Assembly (NCBI RefSeq): GCF_014652895.1 | Contig: NZ_BMZR01000010.1 | Coordinates: 1-49,022, forward strand | Reading direction: 5' to 3' | Length of the DNA: 49,022 bases | DNA from: Psychrobacter glaciei | GTDB taxonomy: Bacteria; Pseudomonadota; Gammaproteobacteria; Pseudomonadales; Moraxellaceae | In this document: positions 1-7,915 of the stretch, one piece after another | How positions within the stretch are numbered: position 1 is the stretch's first letter | Layout of the letters: the number at the start of each line of letters is the position of its first letter | Program-made: the position numbers and the translations under genes | The notes under the pieces: model-generated | What the model was told of the DNA's origin: nothing | Databases searched by the model: none | What the model saw: only the letters and a program-made list of their open reading frames with translations

Positions 1-61
1 GTCATTGCTTATTCTCCTGTTAGTGGATTATAAGCAGTTACACAAAGTTTGGGAAAGGCTC
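1..61 (-). mobile_element. IS256-family element, transposase-proximal end (partial)
   Basis: Bases 35-61 form an IS256-type terminal inverted repeat. Read on the minus strand it starts GAGCCTTTCCCAAAC and ends GTGTAACTG, resembling the end at 48962 (GAGACCATCCCAGATT...GTGTAACTG). On the minus strand an AGGAGA ribosome site is followed by ATG at bases 5-3, so the transposase gene starts here and runs off the window. The flanking 8 bp (62-69) are repeated at 48954-48961. Family assignment is from end sequence and target-duplication size only. Confidence 0.8.
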
Positions 62-69
62 ATTAAGCT
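62..69. repeat. 8-bp target-site duplication of the edge IS256 (copy 1)
   Basis: ATTAAGCT lies directly inside the IS end at the left edge. The identical octamer lies directly inside the IS end at the right edge (48954-48961). IS256-family elements are known to duplicate 8-9 bp. The match implies both edges flank the same insertion. Confidence 0.85.
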
Positions 70-151
70 TAGTAAAGACGCTATATCAAAAGTCTAAAAC
101 CCGCAATTGCCCTACTTAAGCAACGGTATAAATTTAATTTCAGGGTTTTAT

Positions 152-185
152 CTTAACGCTTTCTTAACGATACCAATCTTATAAT
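152..185 (+). promoter_or_regulatory. PmrA box and promoter of dgkA
   Basis: CTTAAC (152-157), five bases GCTTT, then CTTAAC (163-168) form a direct hexamer repeat like the PmrA/BasR box. A consensus -10 TATAAT follows at 180-185, 11 bp after the box, so the box overlaps the -35 region as in known PmrA-activated promoters. The same hexamers with the same spacing precede eptA at 44910-44926. Control by the pmrA product at 46701 is an inference. The transcript would have a leader of about 125 nt before dgkA. Confidence 0.8.
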
Positions 186-318
186 GATACCTAAGTGCTA
201 ACCAGTGCCCTCCTACACTGGGATCATTACAACAAGAATTATATCGGTGATTGCACTTTTTATTTTATTCCCAAAGCTTGCCATACCCTCTAACTTTAAT
301 GACTATTAAGCAATCAAC

Positions 319-789
319 ATGAGTACTCGCAAACCTACTATTCTCGATAATGAAGCCGCAGATTTTGATTATAAACTTAAAGAAACAACTGGCTCTCTAC
401 TGGTAGCTGATAGCTTTGCGAGTGAAGTTAAAGGTAAAAAGGGGCTGTCTCGTATTTTAAAAGCGACGGGCTACTCGATAGATGGTTTTAAAGCGGCTTA
501 TAAATATGAAGCGGCCTTTAGGCAAGTTATTTGGCTTAACTTTTTACTACTTATCGTTTTAATATTTATGCCTTTTGCTATCTATATAAAAATGCTGCTG
601 TTAATAGTTTCGTTTCTATCGCTTATCGTCGAGCTATTCAATACAGGTATCGAAGCCTGCGTTGACCATACTTCTACAGAACAACATCCGCTCGCTAAAA
701 TAGCTAAAGATGTCGGTTCTGCTGCCCAGTTTTTGGCGTTATTGCTATTGTTTGTTTTATGGCTGATGGCATTATTTAACGTCTTATAG
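319..789 (+). CDS. dgkA: diacylglycerol kinase (DgkA family)
   Basis: Small integral membrane kinase that phosphorylates diacylglycerol to phosphatidic acid. The conserved core is visible: a YSIDGFKAAYKYEAAFRQ segment, then membrane helices, the E-(L/F)-N-x3-E signature as VELFNTGIEACVD, and the HPLAKIAKDVGSAAQF segment that matches the family's RAKDMGSAAV motif. The 156 residues exceed the usual 120 or so because of a roughly 40-residue hydrophilic N-terminal extension. Phosphoethanolamine transferases release diacylglycerol from phosphatidylethanolamine, so linkage to eptA makes sense; dgkA also accompanies some mcr genes. It is preceded by a PmrA box and followed by the PAP2 gene. No strong Shine-Dalgarno site precedes this ATG. 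Confidence 0.9.
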   Translation: MSTRKPTILDNEAADFDYKLKETTGSLLVADSFASEVKGKKGLSRILKATGYSIDGFKAAYKYEAAFRQVIWLNFLLLIVLIFMPFAIYIKMLLLIVSFLSLIVELFNTGIEACVDHTSTEQHPLAKIAKDVGSAAQFLALLLLFVLWLMALFNVL

Positions 790-837
790 CGAATAGCACT
801 TGAGGTTTTGCAAATTAATATATTGAAAGGTATTTCA

Positions 838-1596
838 ATGGCATTGGAAAATAACTCATCTGATTGGATGTGGCTTAAGCTGCTTTGCTTAACGATCATT
901 ACAGCGTTAATCTTTGAACATAGCCAGTTTGATATTCACATCAGCGAGCTTTTTTATACTAATGGGCAATGGCTTATACAAAAGGGCGCACAGCCTTATG
1001 CTTTCATCTTTTATGATGCTCCTAAAGCATTATTGATTTTGCTAGCCCTCTACTTAATCACTGTGTTAATTATTAAATACAGACAGCCTTCGAATAATGT
1101 TTCTATCATCAAGAATAGAAGTATCAATCAATTTATGGTTCCCTTTTCAGTACGTGAAATAAGCTACCTACTGATTATTCTTATCGTCGTACCTTCTACT
1201 GTTGCCCTATTAAAGAGTGTCACTCATGTCAGTTGCCCCAATCATTTAACGCTGTTTGGTGGGGACTTACCTTATCTGAATATTTGGCAAAACATAACCG
1301 CTAAAACCGATTCCAAATGCTTCCCAGCCGCCCATGCCAGTGCAGGGTTCTCTTTATATGGCCTGGCTTTTTTACCTAGTCTACACAAATATCGCTATAG
1401 GATATTTACAGTAGTGACTGTTTTAGGCTGGACGATGGGGCTGTATAAAATGAGTTTTGGCGATCACTTTTTTAGCCATACGCTGGTATCAATGCTGCTG
1501 TCACTGACAACAACTTGTACATTTGCCAGCTTCTTATTCAAAAAAGCAACCATTTATGAAGGCAGAAACATTGAGTCTAATACTTTGATAAGTTGA
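838..1596 (+). CDS. PAP2-family lipid phosphatase
   Basis: Membrane phosphatase of the PAP2 superfamily, 252 residues from ATG 838, which has GAAAGG eight bases upstream; an in-frame TTG at 808 is less likely. The three PAP2 blocks appear in the form used by lipid A or undecaprenyl-type phosphatases: LLKSVTHVSCP, CFPAAHASAGF (the SGH block) and GDHFFSH with the catalytic histidine. Five or six hydrophobic helices alternate with these. It lies 48 bp after dgkA and is probably cotranscribed under PmrA control. PAP2 genes also sit next to mcr-1, and a role in lipid A or lipid-carrier dephosphorylation is likely, but the substrate cannot be read from sequence. Confidence 0.85.
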   Translation: MALENNSSDWMWLKLLCLTIITALIFEHSQFDIHISELFYTNGQWLIQKGAQPYAFIFYDAPKALLILLALYLITVLIIKYRQPSNNVSIIKNRSINQFMVPFSVREISYLLIILIVVPSTVALLKSVTHVSCPNHLTLFGGDLPYLNIWQNITAKTDSKCFPAAHASAGFSLYGLAFLPSLHKYRYRIFTVVTVLGWTMGLYKMSFGDHFFSHTLVSMLLSLTTTCTFASFLFKKATIYEGRNIESNTLIS

Positions 1597-1690
1597 TAAC
1601 TACATTTATTATTAACACCTATAATCACACGTCATAATACTTAAGCTATGCATAAAATATTAGATGGTTCTATTTAGGGTATACCCATAA

Positions 1691-1763
1691 GGAACCAATT
1701 AGGTACTTTCACTGATTCGGTTCCCTAGTGAGGACTTGAACCCTAAGCTGTGGGCTACTAGTA
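1691..1763 (+). repeat. roughly 73-bp repeated element, copy 1 (inverted relative to 16575)
   Basis: This stretch matches the reverse complement of 16575-16647, with a nearly exact core CCTAGTGAGGACTTGAA. A shorter third copy of the core lies at about 16480-16500. The rest of 1597-1806 shows no gene. The element is not a recognisable tRNA or IS end. It may be an old recombination site, since the GGAACCAATTAGGTA part loosely resembles the res regions at 7081 and 44355. Confidence 0.5.
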
Positions 1764-1806
1764 CAAGCGGTTTTGCTCACTAAAATAGTCTCAGTATACT
1801 TCATGG

Positions 1807-2118
1807 TCATATCCTTACCCATAACTTGCGCCAATGACTGATGAGAGCAGGTGAGCTGATGTGAAATTTAAGTGCGGTTTCAGATTGGCTCAACCCTTCT
1901 GTCAGCATCAAGGCTATTATTTTATACTTAAAATCAGCACTGTATTTAATCTTACTGACTCTAGGCTTTATAGCGTCTATACTACCATGTTGATACTTCT
2001 TAGCCCATTTGCTTATAAACCATGGGTTTACGGCAAACTTCTCATCTGTAGCACCTACGCTATATCCTTGCTTATAGTATGCTATGACTTTGATCTTAAA
2101 GTCTAGATCATAACGCAT
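1807..2118 (-). pseudogene. IS3-family transposase OrfA, remnant
   Basis: The 103-residue product holds two helix-turn-helix units typical of IS150-like OrfA: YDLDFKIKVIAYYKQGYSVG near the N-terminus and YSADFKYKIIALMLTEGLSQ further on. OrfB with the DDE catalytic domain is absent, so the element cannot move by itself. The left terminus lies just upstream at about 2125-2165, where ATAAGTT and AACTTAT occur beside a run of Gs. The other end has been lost before 1800. Confidence 0.75.
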
Positions 2119-2230
2119 AAAATAACCCCATAAGTTGTGTCCAACTTATGGGGGACAGTTCACATTGACAGAGCCCTTTTGAATCGCACCGCCAGAGGCG
2201 GCGATTTACCTGGTATTAATCAGAGTTTCA

Positions 2231-2904
2231 CTAGGCCTTTTCGAGTTCTGGCGCCTTACGATGCTTCGTTCCCTGTTCGTAGGCGTACGCGATGGCAAGC
2301 ATCTCGGCTTCGGTCCACTGCCGCGCAACAATAACGAGATTGAATGGGGCACCGGAGGCGTAAAAGCCAGCTGGTATCGTCACCGCTGGTAGGCCTGCGA
2401 TATTAACCTCGCTGACTACCATCCCATCGATGGTCTCGTCTCCGTGCAGCGGACCTAAAGGACCCTGCATTTGCGGGTAGATGACCGCATCAAGCCCATG
2501 CTCGTTGAAAACTGTGTTGAATATATCGAGATAGGTTTCCCTCAGCTCGATGAACGACGTCATATCTGTGGGTGTAGATGGTGACTTCGCTGATTCTACG
2601 AATGCGGGCACATGACTCATATAGTTCAACGTTCCGTCCGGCCCAAACGCATCTTCCTTCTGCGTCACTTCGGCAAATTCCGCGAATGTCTTCAGAGCGA
2701 CACTTGAACCCATGCGCTCAAGATATTTTTGAATATCATAGGCAATTGATTCCATTCCGCGCGCGTCGAACTCGGCTCCAGGCAAGACCGCCTTGCGAAG
2801 TTCCATAAATCCGGAATTGGCAAAAGGGTCGTCTACGAGTTCTGCTCCAAGTTTCTTCAATTCTTCTTGGGCGCGCTCATAAAGGCCTGTTGTCTCCTCG
2901 GAAA
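2231..2904 (-). pseudogene. amidase-signature-family enzyme, C-terminal fragment
   Basis: The reading frame resembles the C-terminal third of amidase-signature hydrolases, including VNIAGLPAVTIPAGF and APFNLVIVARQWTEAEMLAIA. The catalytic Ser-cisSer-Lys region is missing. The frame is open upstream of the first Met (2860) without a start, reading EETTGLYERAQEELKK, up to exactly base 2904, where an IS1595-family copy begins. The N-terminal part has therefore been removed by the IS or by a later rearrangement. Codon use looks more GC-rich than the neighbours, suggesting a foreign source. It is not expected to be functional. Confidence 0.8.
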
Positions 2905-3619
2905 GGGGCTGTAGTAGATAAGCACTATGCTAGACTACTTTTATGAAGATAACCCATTGTAAACTAAGTAAAAAAATACAGCGAAGGCTGTTAGAGTTTT
3001 TTACGGCTGAAGTGACTGCTAGAACAGCCGCAGATTTGCTTAATATCCAGCCTAACAGTGCTGCACTTTTTTATCATAAAATAAGACTTGTGATAGATTA
3101 CCATCTCTCATTACAAGCTGATGAGCTTTTTGATGGTGAGGTCGAATTAGATGAAAGTTACTTTGGCGGTGTACGCAAAGGCAAAAGAGGTCGCGGGGCT
3201 GCTGGTAAAACCGCTGTATTTGGGATTCTAAAACGAAACGGTAAGGTGTATACCATTGTCGTAGCAGACACCAAACAGACTACTCTAATGCCTGTTATTA
3301 AGCGTAAAATCAAGCCTGACAGCTTTGTTTATACGGATAGCTATCGAAGTTACAATGCACTGGATGTGAGCGAGTTTAAACATTTCAGAGTCAATCACTC
3401 TAAAGAGTTCACTTGCGGTAAAAACAATCACATCAATGGCATTGAGAACTTCTGGAATCAGTCTAAACGAACACTCAGAAAGTATAATGGAATCGATAAG
3501 AAGAACTTCCATTTATTTTTAAAAGAATGTGAGTTTAGATTTAACTATGGTTCACCATCTAATCAGCTAAAATTCCTGAGAAAATGGTGTGATATTTAAT
3601 CCTTATCTACTACAGCCCC
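2905..3619 (+). mobile_element. IS1595-family (IS1016-like) insertion sequence, complete
   Basis: Perfect 18-bp terminal inverted repeats bound the element: GGGGCTGTAGTAGATAAG at 2905-2922 and its complement at 3602-3619. It contains one transposase gene. The flanks 2897-2904 and 3620-3627 do not match, so no target duplication remains, consistent with recombination after insertion. A second terminus-like motif CTAGGACAGCCCC lies at 3633-3645 and may be debris of a related element. Confidence 0.9.
2943..3599 (+). CDS. IS1595-family transposase
   Basis: 218-residue transposase with the ISXO2-like DDE domain. Visible blocks are VELDESYFGGVRKGKRGRG (first Asp), VYTDSYRSYNAL (second Asp) and HINGIENFWNQSKRTLRKYNG (Asn/Glu block). 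The N-terminal 60 residues carry a helix-turn-helix (TARTAADLLNIQPNSAALFY). Length and domain order are normal for the IS1016 group, so this copy is probably active. Confidence 0.92.
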   Translation: MKITHCKLSKKIQRRLLEFFTAEVTARTAADLLNIQPNSAALFYHKIRLVIDYHLSLQADELFDGEVELDESYFGGVRKGKRGRGAAGKTAVFGILKRNGKVYTIVVADTKQTTLMPVIKRKIKPDSFVYTDSYRSYNALDVSEFKHFRVNHSKEFTCGKNNHINGIENFWNQSKRTLRKYNGIDKKNFHLFLKECEFRFNYGSPSNQLKFLRKWCDI

Positions 3620-3732
3620 TAATTTTACTCATCTAGGACAGCCCCTTCTTTTTAATCTATTCAAACAATCTTTATTCGATATAAATATTAAGCATTTAAC
3701 ATGCCAAGACGTATTTAGAACCAATTCTCCAT

Positions 3733-3769
3733 AAAAAAATCCTGCCTTGAAGTAAGACAGGATTTTTTT
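3733..3769 (-). terminator. bidirectional terminator after the porin gene
   Basis: AATCCTG (3738-3744) pairs with CAGGATT (3758-3764), with a run of As before and a run of Ts after. It can therefore stop transcription from either side and serves the minus-strand porin gene ending at 3808. Confidence 0.85.
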
Positions 3770-3807
3770 ATCGCAAGGCTAATTTTCTAGCCTATGCTAT
3801 TTACAAC

Positions 3808-4551
3808 TTAGAATGCTTTAGTAATTGTAAATACAGCACCAGTCTCTACACCACGTTTGTACGGGTTGGTGTCGGCGTCAATATTTGTGCCGACAGCAGC
3901 AAGCTCAGCTGACAGGTCTTCAACAGAAGCAAAGCTGTAAGTCACACCAACTTTCCAGTCGATGTAGTTATCATCGCCACTAGCGTTATCACTGAAATCA
4001 TAATCGTCAGCAGTGGTATAACCTAAGCTTGCTACACCACCGAAAGATGCGCTCAATGGCATGCTATAAGTCAGGTTTAAATACCATGCATCAGTATCTA
4101 AGCCAAAAAAATCATTAGTGAAATTCACGCTTGCAAGCAAACTGTCACCAACAGTGATGGTGTCTGCAAAACCTAGACGTGCATACAGCTCAAGCCAATT
4201 CAAATCAGAAGCACTTGGATAGCCGTAGTACCATAAACCGACATCTAAAACTGGTTTAGACGCCAAAGAGCCAAGTTCAGTGCTATAACCTACATATGGA
4301 TCGAGCTCTAATGAGCTACCAAAGCCGACATTCGAGCCCCAGACACCTGCGTATAAGCCAGAGCTATGGGTTAATCCATAACCAACTTGAACGGCAGGGT
4401 CGCTTTCAGTTTGTGTCATACCACGATAGCGGTAATCTGAAGTCATTGCTGCAGTACCAGAGAATGATACATCGCTTTCAGCTGCCATAGTCAAGCCACT
4501 TGCACAAGTGAGTAAAGATGCAGCCACTAATGTAGAAAGTTTAAAGTTCAT
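3808..4551 (-). CDS. TorF-family putative outer-membrane porin (Gcw_chp type)
   Basis: 247 residues. A Sec signal peptide is clear (MNFKLSTLVAASLLTCASG, cleavage near TMAAES). The mature part begins with the family signature of strands SFSGTAAMTSDYRYRGMTQT and continues with alternating polar and hydrophobic strands such as YGLTHSSGLYAGVWGSNVGF and ELDPYVGYSTEL. It ends in an aromatic residue (KAF), as expected for a beta-barrel protein inserted by the BAM complex. The family is of uncertain transport function. It is the only intact non-transposon gene between 1.6 and 6.3 kb. Confidence 0.85.
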   Translation of the reverse strand: MNFKLSTLVAASLLTCASGLTMAAESDVSFSGTAAMTSDYRYRGMTQTESDPAVQVGYGLTHSSGLYAGVWGSNVGFGSSLELDPYVGYSTELGSLASKPVLDVGLWYYGYPSASDLNWLELYARLGFADTITVGDSLLASVNFTNDFFGLDTDAWYLNLTYSMPLSASFGGVASLGYTTADDYDFSDNASGDDNYIDWKVGVTYSFASVEDLSAELAAVGTNIDADTNPYKRGVETGAVFTITKAF

Positions 4552-4838
4552 GTTGGTATTCCCCCAAGCTGTTTATTACAAATGTTCAAATCGAAATGAT
4601 TTGACTCTGAACTTGTTATTGAAATAGCAAAGGGCGTGCCAACTTTATTAAGTTACTGTTTTATCTTATTTCTTTGCAATAAAACTGCAATAACTTACAA
4701 AACCAACTTTGAAGCATTATTGTATTGCACAAATATTGGGCGATTTATTGATTTTGCACCAAAATAAATCAAACTGTATCAAATTGTTTGTAAATAGGAA
4801 TTATTCTTATACAGTTTATATTCTGCACGATGCAATAA

Positions 4839-4868
4839 AAAAAACCAACCGCAGTTGGTTGGCTTTTT
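4839..4868 (-). terminator. terminator next to the thrC fragment
   Basis: AACCAAC (4843-4849) and GTTGGTT (4854-4860) form a short stem. A run of eight or more As on the plus strand gives a T tail on the minus strand, so it suits the thrC remnant that ends at 4900. The 270 bp between here and the porin start hold no gene. Confidence 0.75.
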
Positions 4869-4899
4869 AAGTATTTTCTTCTGAGCAAAGCATGAAAAA

Positions 4900-5160
4900 T
4901 TATTTTTCCATATTTGATAGGATTGATGTTCTGACATCATCCAATGTGGCATTGATGGTGAGCATCACGGCATCGGCACATTGTTTGATCGCAGTGTCAG
5001 GATCTTTTAGACCATTACCCGTCACTGTGCAAACGATCACCGAACCTTCAGCGATTTTACCTGCTTTAATATCACGGATTGCACCGCCGATTGAAGCCGC
5101 CGATGCAGGCTCAACGAATACGCCTTTTACTTCTAATACTCTTGGATTAGGTTTGGTCAT
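4900..5160 (-). pseudogene. thrC: threonine synthase, C-terminal fragment
   Basis: The 86 residues match the extreme C-terminus of threonine synthase: [35 protein letters not shown]. The PLP-lysine domain and about three quarters of the protein are missing. The fragment has an ATG with AAAAGGAT just upstream and a terminator behind it, so a short peptide might still be made, but no enzyme activity is possible. It probably marks chromosomal DNA captured by IS activity. Confidence 0.85.
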
Positions 5161-5311
5161 TTTTTATCCTTTTAGCTGTCTAGTTAACCCACTTTAAAAA
5201 TGATACAGTGCTACTGGGATGAATTTTGTGCAGCCTCTGTGTAAGCAGCACGCAAAGAAAATTTATACCAGTAGCGCGTTTAAATCCATAACATTTTTAC
5301 ATTCAGCTGAC

Positions 5312-5447
5312 TATAGGCTATCTAGAAGGCACCTCTTTCTTATTATTGCTCTTCATCGCCATGCCACTAAAATATATGATGGACATTCCAGAAGGTGTGA
5401 AATACATCGGTATGGCACACGGTATGTTGTTTATTACCTATATCATA
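5312..5447 (+). pseudogene. 136-bp duplicated fragment of the DUF3817 gene
   Basis: Bases 5312-5447 match 43788-43923 with about four differences. They correspond to the middle of the DUF3817 membrane-protein gene there (YLEGTSFLLLLFIAMPLKYM onward). Both ends of that gene are missing. The region 5170-5311 shows nothing recognisable. Confidence 0.9.
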
Positions 5448-5497
5448 CCCCACTCTCAACTTCGAAAGTGATTGAAAAAAGAAGAGCACCTCACTAG

Positions 5498-6357
5498 GGT
5501 GTGTATAGAACTCAAATGAGTGGCAACCAGATAAAGACACAAGCGAGCATTACCGCCGCTGCATAGCTATCTTTGAGCTTATCATATCGCGTGGCAATGC
5601 CCCTAAAATGTTTCAATCTAGCAAAAGCGTTTTCTACCAAATGACGGCAACGATACAAATACCAATCTAGTGTGTCGTTACAGCTTTTAGAGTTCGACTT
5701 AACGGGTATGACTGACTCAGCACAGTGCTTGAAGATACACTCTCTAATATCACTACTATCGTAGCCCCTGTCTGCAATCACCGCTTTAGTCTGGTTATTA
5801 ATCGTGCTATCTATCAACGTCTTTGCCATCTTAGCGTCATGCACTTGCCCACCTGTCAGCTCAATATGTATAGGGTTACCACAAGCATCGACCACTAAGT
5901 GCAGTTTGCTGCTATTACCTGCAACACTTTTACCAATGGCCTCATCAAGATGACTGGCTGCACCTGAACTATGCTGATGAGCTTTGACCACGCTACCGTC
6001 TATAAATAACCATTCACTATCATAGTTTGCTGTGATTATTTTCATGAGCTTTTGCCATTTACCGGTTTTACGCCAGTAACGGTATTGATGATATATGCGA
6101 GACCAATGACCAAAATAAGAAGGTAAGTCTCGCCATGGACAGCCTACTCGTATGCGGTACAACATGCCTTCAACGGTACGTCTTAGATTGGGCTTGTTAT
6201 ATACGTTAATTTGTCGCAATATAATAAATAGCTTGTGCCAAAGTTCATCGCTGAGCTTGGTGCGAGTCATAAGTGATGCCTTATTTCTTTGTTGTGGTAA
6301 ACATTAGAGTAAGGCGTTGCTTATTTTTTTCAATGGTTCCTCAATTCTATACAGCCC
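5498..6357 (-). mobile_element. IS5-family (IS427-group) insertion sequence, complete
   Basis: About 860 bp. The terminal repeats, counted with the flanking target, are CTAGGGTGTGTATAGAA at 5494 and, on the other strand, CTAGGGGCTGTATAGAA ending at 6361, with two mismatches. The target CTAG is duplicated at 5494-5497 and 6358-6361, typical of this group. It contains one transposase gene. Confidence 0.88.
5512..6270 (-). CDS. IS5-family transposase
   Basis: 252 residues. An N-terminal DUF4096-like region is visible (LSDELWHKLFIILR and GMLYRIRVGCPWRDLPSYFG). The DDE catalytic part has WLFIDGSVVKAHQH (Asp), AVIADRGYDSSDIR (Asp) and YLYRCRHLVENAFARLKHFR (Glu). It is a single uninterrupted frame, so the transposase looks intact. 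Confidence 0.92.
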   Translation of the reverse strand: MTRTKLSDELWHKLFIILRQINVYNKPNLRRTVEGMLYRIRVGCPWRDLPSYFGHWSRIYHQYRYWRKTGKWQKLMKIITANYDSEWLFIDGSVVKAHQHSSGAASHLDEAIGKSVAGNSSKLHLVVDACGNPIHIELTGGQVHDAKMAKTLIDSTINNQTKAVIADRGYDSSDIRECIFKHCAESVIPVKSNSKSCNDTLDWYLYRCRHLVENAFARLKHFRGIATRYDKLKDSYAAAVMLACVFIWLPLI

Positions 6358-6705
6358 CTAGTATATCTCATATATATTTTGCAGGATTAGTAGTCCTGGT
6401 ATCCATCCAGTCGTAACGGCGCAAAAAATCGTAAATAGACCAACTTGTCTCTGAATATTTTTTGATAAGCTGAGCATAACAAAGAATAAAAACCAAAGAA
6501 CTGACCAAGCATACCAGTTAAATATGCTCCAAATACTAACGTCCATACTTATTTTGAACGTCGAATTTAATGCTACAGTAAGAGCTGTAAGGCTTACAAA
6601 AAAGCAAAACCAACCTAAACCCTTTGAATCTGACTTCAAAAATTGATTTGCGCCAACCCATATGTATGTAAAAGCAAAAAGAAAGGTAAAAGCAAAACTG
6701 TACAC
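6358..6705 (-). CDS. small membrane protein, unknown function
   Basis: 115 residues with four hydrophobic helices (roughly residues 3-18, 30-47, 57-77 and 86-107). No family recognised. The first codon is GTG. The TAG stop falls inside the CTAG target of the adjacent IS5 element. Without the IS the frame would still read TAC TAG, so the IS landed on the stop codon without changing the protein. Confidence 0.5.
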   Translation of the reverse strand: MYSFAFTFLFAFTYIWVGANQFLKSDSKGLGWFCFFVSLTALTVALNSTFKISMDVSIWSIFNWYAWSVLWFLFFVMLSLSKNIQRQVGLFTIFCAVTTGWIPGLLILQNIYEIY

Positions 6706-6750
6706 TCACTATTTTTGATAACTTAACAACTGATTTAAGAGAACTATAAT

Positions 6751-7056
6751 ATGGATGAAGACGATCTGAGTCTTAAATTTGAGATGCTTATAGATCATAT
6801 TATAGCTAAAAAAAGTTCTCAACGTATTCTGAGGGATATTTTTGGTCACTCTAGTGGTGATTGGGTGAATTGCAGAAATTATATAGATGAAAATACATAT
6901 ACTGAAGAATATGAGGGCTTGGATGTATATGTGTGTTGGCTAAATGAGATTAATTCAACTAATGACCAAGGTAGGTTAGTTGCTTTCTTCGAAAATAATC
7001 AATTGTATTCTCAAATATTAATATTCAATATGAATACGCTTAAGCTTAAAGCTTAA
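6751..7056 (+). CDS. hypothetical acidic protein
   Basis: 101 residues, acidic, no membrane segment or signal peptide. The N-terminal half is helical (LSLKFEMLIDHIIAKKSSQRI). The C-terminal half looks like beta strands (GLDVYVCWLNEI, GRLVAFFENNQLYSQILIFN). Size and composition recall small immunity-type proteins, but no toxin lies beside it and I do not recognise the family. It is divergent from the membrane gene at 6705. Confidence 0.45.
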   Translation: MDEDDLSLKFEMLIDHIIAKKSSQRILRDIFGHSSGDWVNCRNYIDENTYTEEYEGLDVYVCWLNEINSTNDQGRLVAFFENNQLYSQILIFNMNTLKLKA

Positions 7057-7080
7057 TGAAATTAGGCAGTTTTTAAAGGC

Positions 7081-7180
7081 ATACCCTAAGGGAACCACCT
7101 ATTTCACCCTTCAAACCTATTAACAGACCACTTAAAACAGACTGGTATAATGGAACCACTTATAACAGACTATTTTAGGT
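7081..7180 (+). promoter_or_regulatory. res-like recombination region (type A) before the resolvase
   Basis: About 100 bp conserved with 15115-15221 (inverted) and 44355-44460. Shared landmarks are GGAACCACCTATTTCACCC, a TTCAAAC block, repeated AACAGAC/TAGACT boxes around 7131-7172, and a second GGAACCA at 7152. Each copy immediately precedes a serine-recombinase gene or remnant, as res sites do. The promoter must also lie here. Subsite borders cannot be fixed by eye. Confidence 0.65.
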
Positions 7181-7184
7181 GTTT

Positions 7185-7781
7185 ATGTTTATCAGAGCGT
7201 ATCTACGAGCGTCAACCAAAGAACAAGACGCTAAACGTGCCAAAAGCGAACTCATAGCATTTGCCAACGATCATGGCCACAAAATTGCTGCCTTCTATGT
7301 CGAAAACGAATCAGGCGCTATCTTGGCGCGACCAAAGCTTATGCAGCTGATTGAAGATGCTCATAAGGGCGATGTGATCTTAGTTGAGCAAATTGATCGC
7401 TTGGCACGTTTGAATCAAGCTGATTGGGATACGCTTAAAAGAATGCTGTCAGAAAAAAAGCTCTCTATCGTATCAAAAGAGCTGCCGACCTCATATATGG
7501 CGCTTCAATCTGAAAGCAGCACTGAATTTATGAGCAGTGTATTGCAGGCCATTAACTCGATGATGCTTTATATGCTCGCTGCTATTGCTAGAAAGGACTA
7601 TGAAGATCGACGTAACCGTCAGATGTAAGGTATTTCTCGTACTAAGGTAGAAAGTAAATATTCAGGACGTAGGAAAGATACCGAGAAGCGTAAGATTATC
7701 GCTAGCCTTCTGAAATCTGGGCGTAGTTATTCTGAAATACAAGCTACAGCTAAGTGCTCGCGTCATTTGATAGCTGTATAG
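7185..7781 (+). pseudogene. serine recombinase (resolvase) interrupted by an in-frame stop
   Basis: The first 147 codons encode a resolvase catalytic domain: FIRAYLRAST with the nucleophilic Ser, GDVILVEQIDRLARL, and the long E helix. TAA at 7626-7628 stops it after RRNRQM. The same frame then continues without interruption for 50 codons (GISRTKVESKYSGRRKDTEKRK, ASLLKSGRSYSEIQATAKCS) to TAG at 7779. That segment is the helix-turn-helix DNA-binding tail. One C-to-T change (CAA to TAA) explains the break. A full-length product would be about 198 residues, like the neighbours at 9696 and 14359. The start chosen is ATG 7185; a GTG lies two codons earlier. Confidence 0.88.
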
Positions 7782-7791
7782 CTAAATAAAT

Positions 7792-7915
7792 ACTCAAATA
7801 CTCAAATGCTCAAATGCTCAAATGCTCAAATGCTCAAATGCTCAAATACTCAAATACTCAAATACTCAAATACTCAAATACTCAAATACTCAAATACTCA
7901 AATACTCAAATACTC
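7792..7915 (+). repeat. octamer array A: 16 boxes (ACTC/GCTC + AAAT)
   Basis: Sixteen tetramer boxes spaced exactly 8 bp apart start at 7792 and the last begins at 7912. Boxes 1-2 are ACTC, 3-7 are GCTC, and 8-16 are ACTC, all separated by AAAT. The array begins 11 bp after the resolvase tail. The layout equals the ParG-binding parH centromere of plasmid TP228 as I recall it (ACTC boxes with 4-bp AT-rich spacers). Frames read through it are low-complexity and not genes. The stretch 7920-8158 holds no gene that I can see. Confidence 0.92.

Noticed and set aside
1861..2106. Plus-strand frame over the IS3 OrfA
   Set aside because: Shadow of the transposase on the other strand, with no protein-like features.
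3690..3725. XerC/XerD (pdif-like) site suggested by CATTTAACAT...ACGTATTTAG
   Set aside because: Too many differences from the known 28-bp Moraxellaceae pdif pattern. No convincing pdif site was found elsewhere.
6751..7056. Immunity gene of a polymorphic toxin
   Set aside because: No toxin or secretion-linked gene lies next to it. Size and acidity alone are not enough.
7792..7915. CRISPR array
   Set aside because: The repeats are 8 bp and contiguous, with no unique spacers of 30 bp or so and no cas genes in the window.
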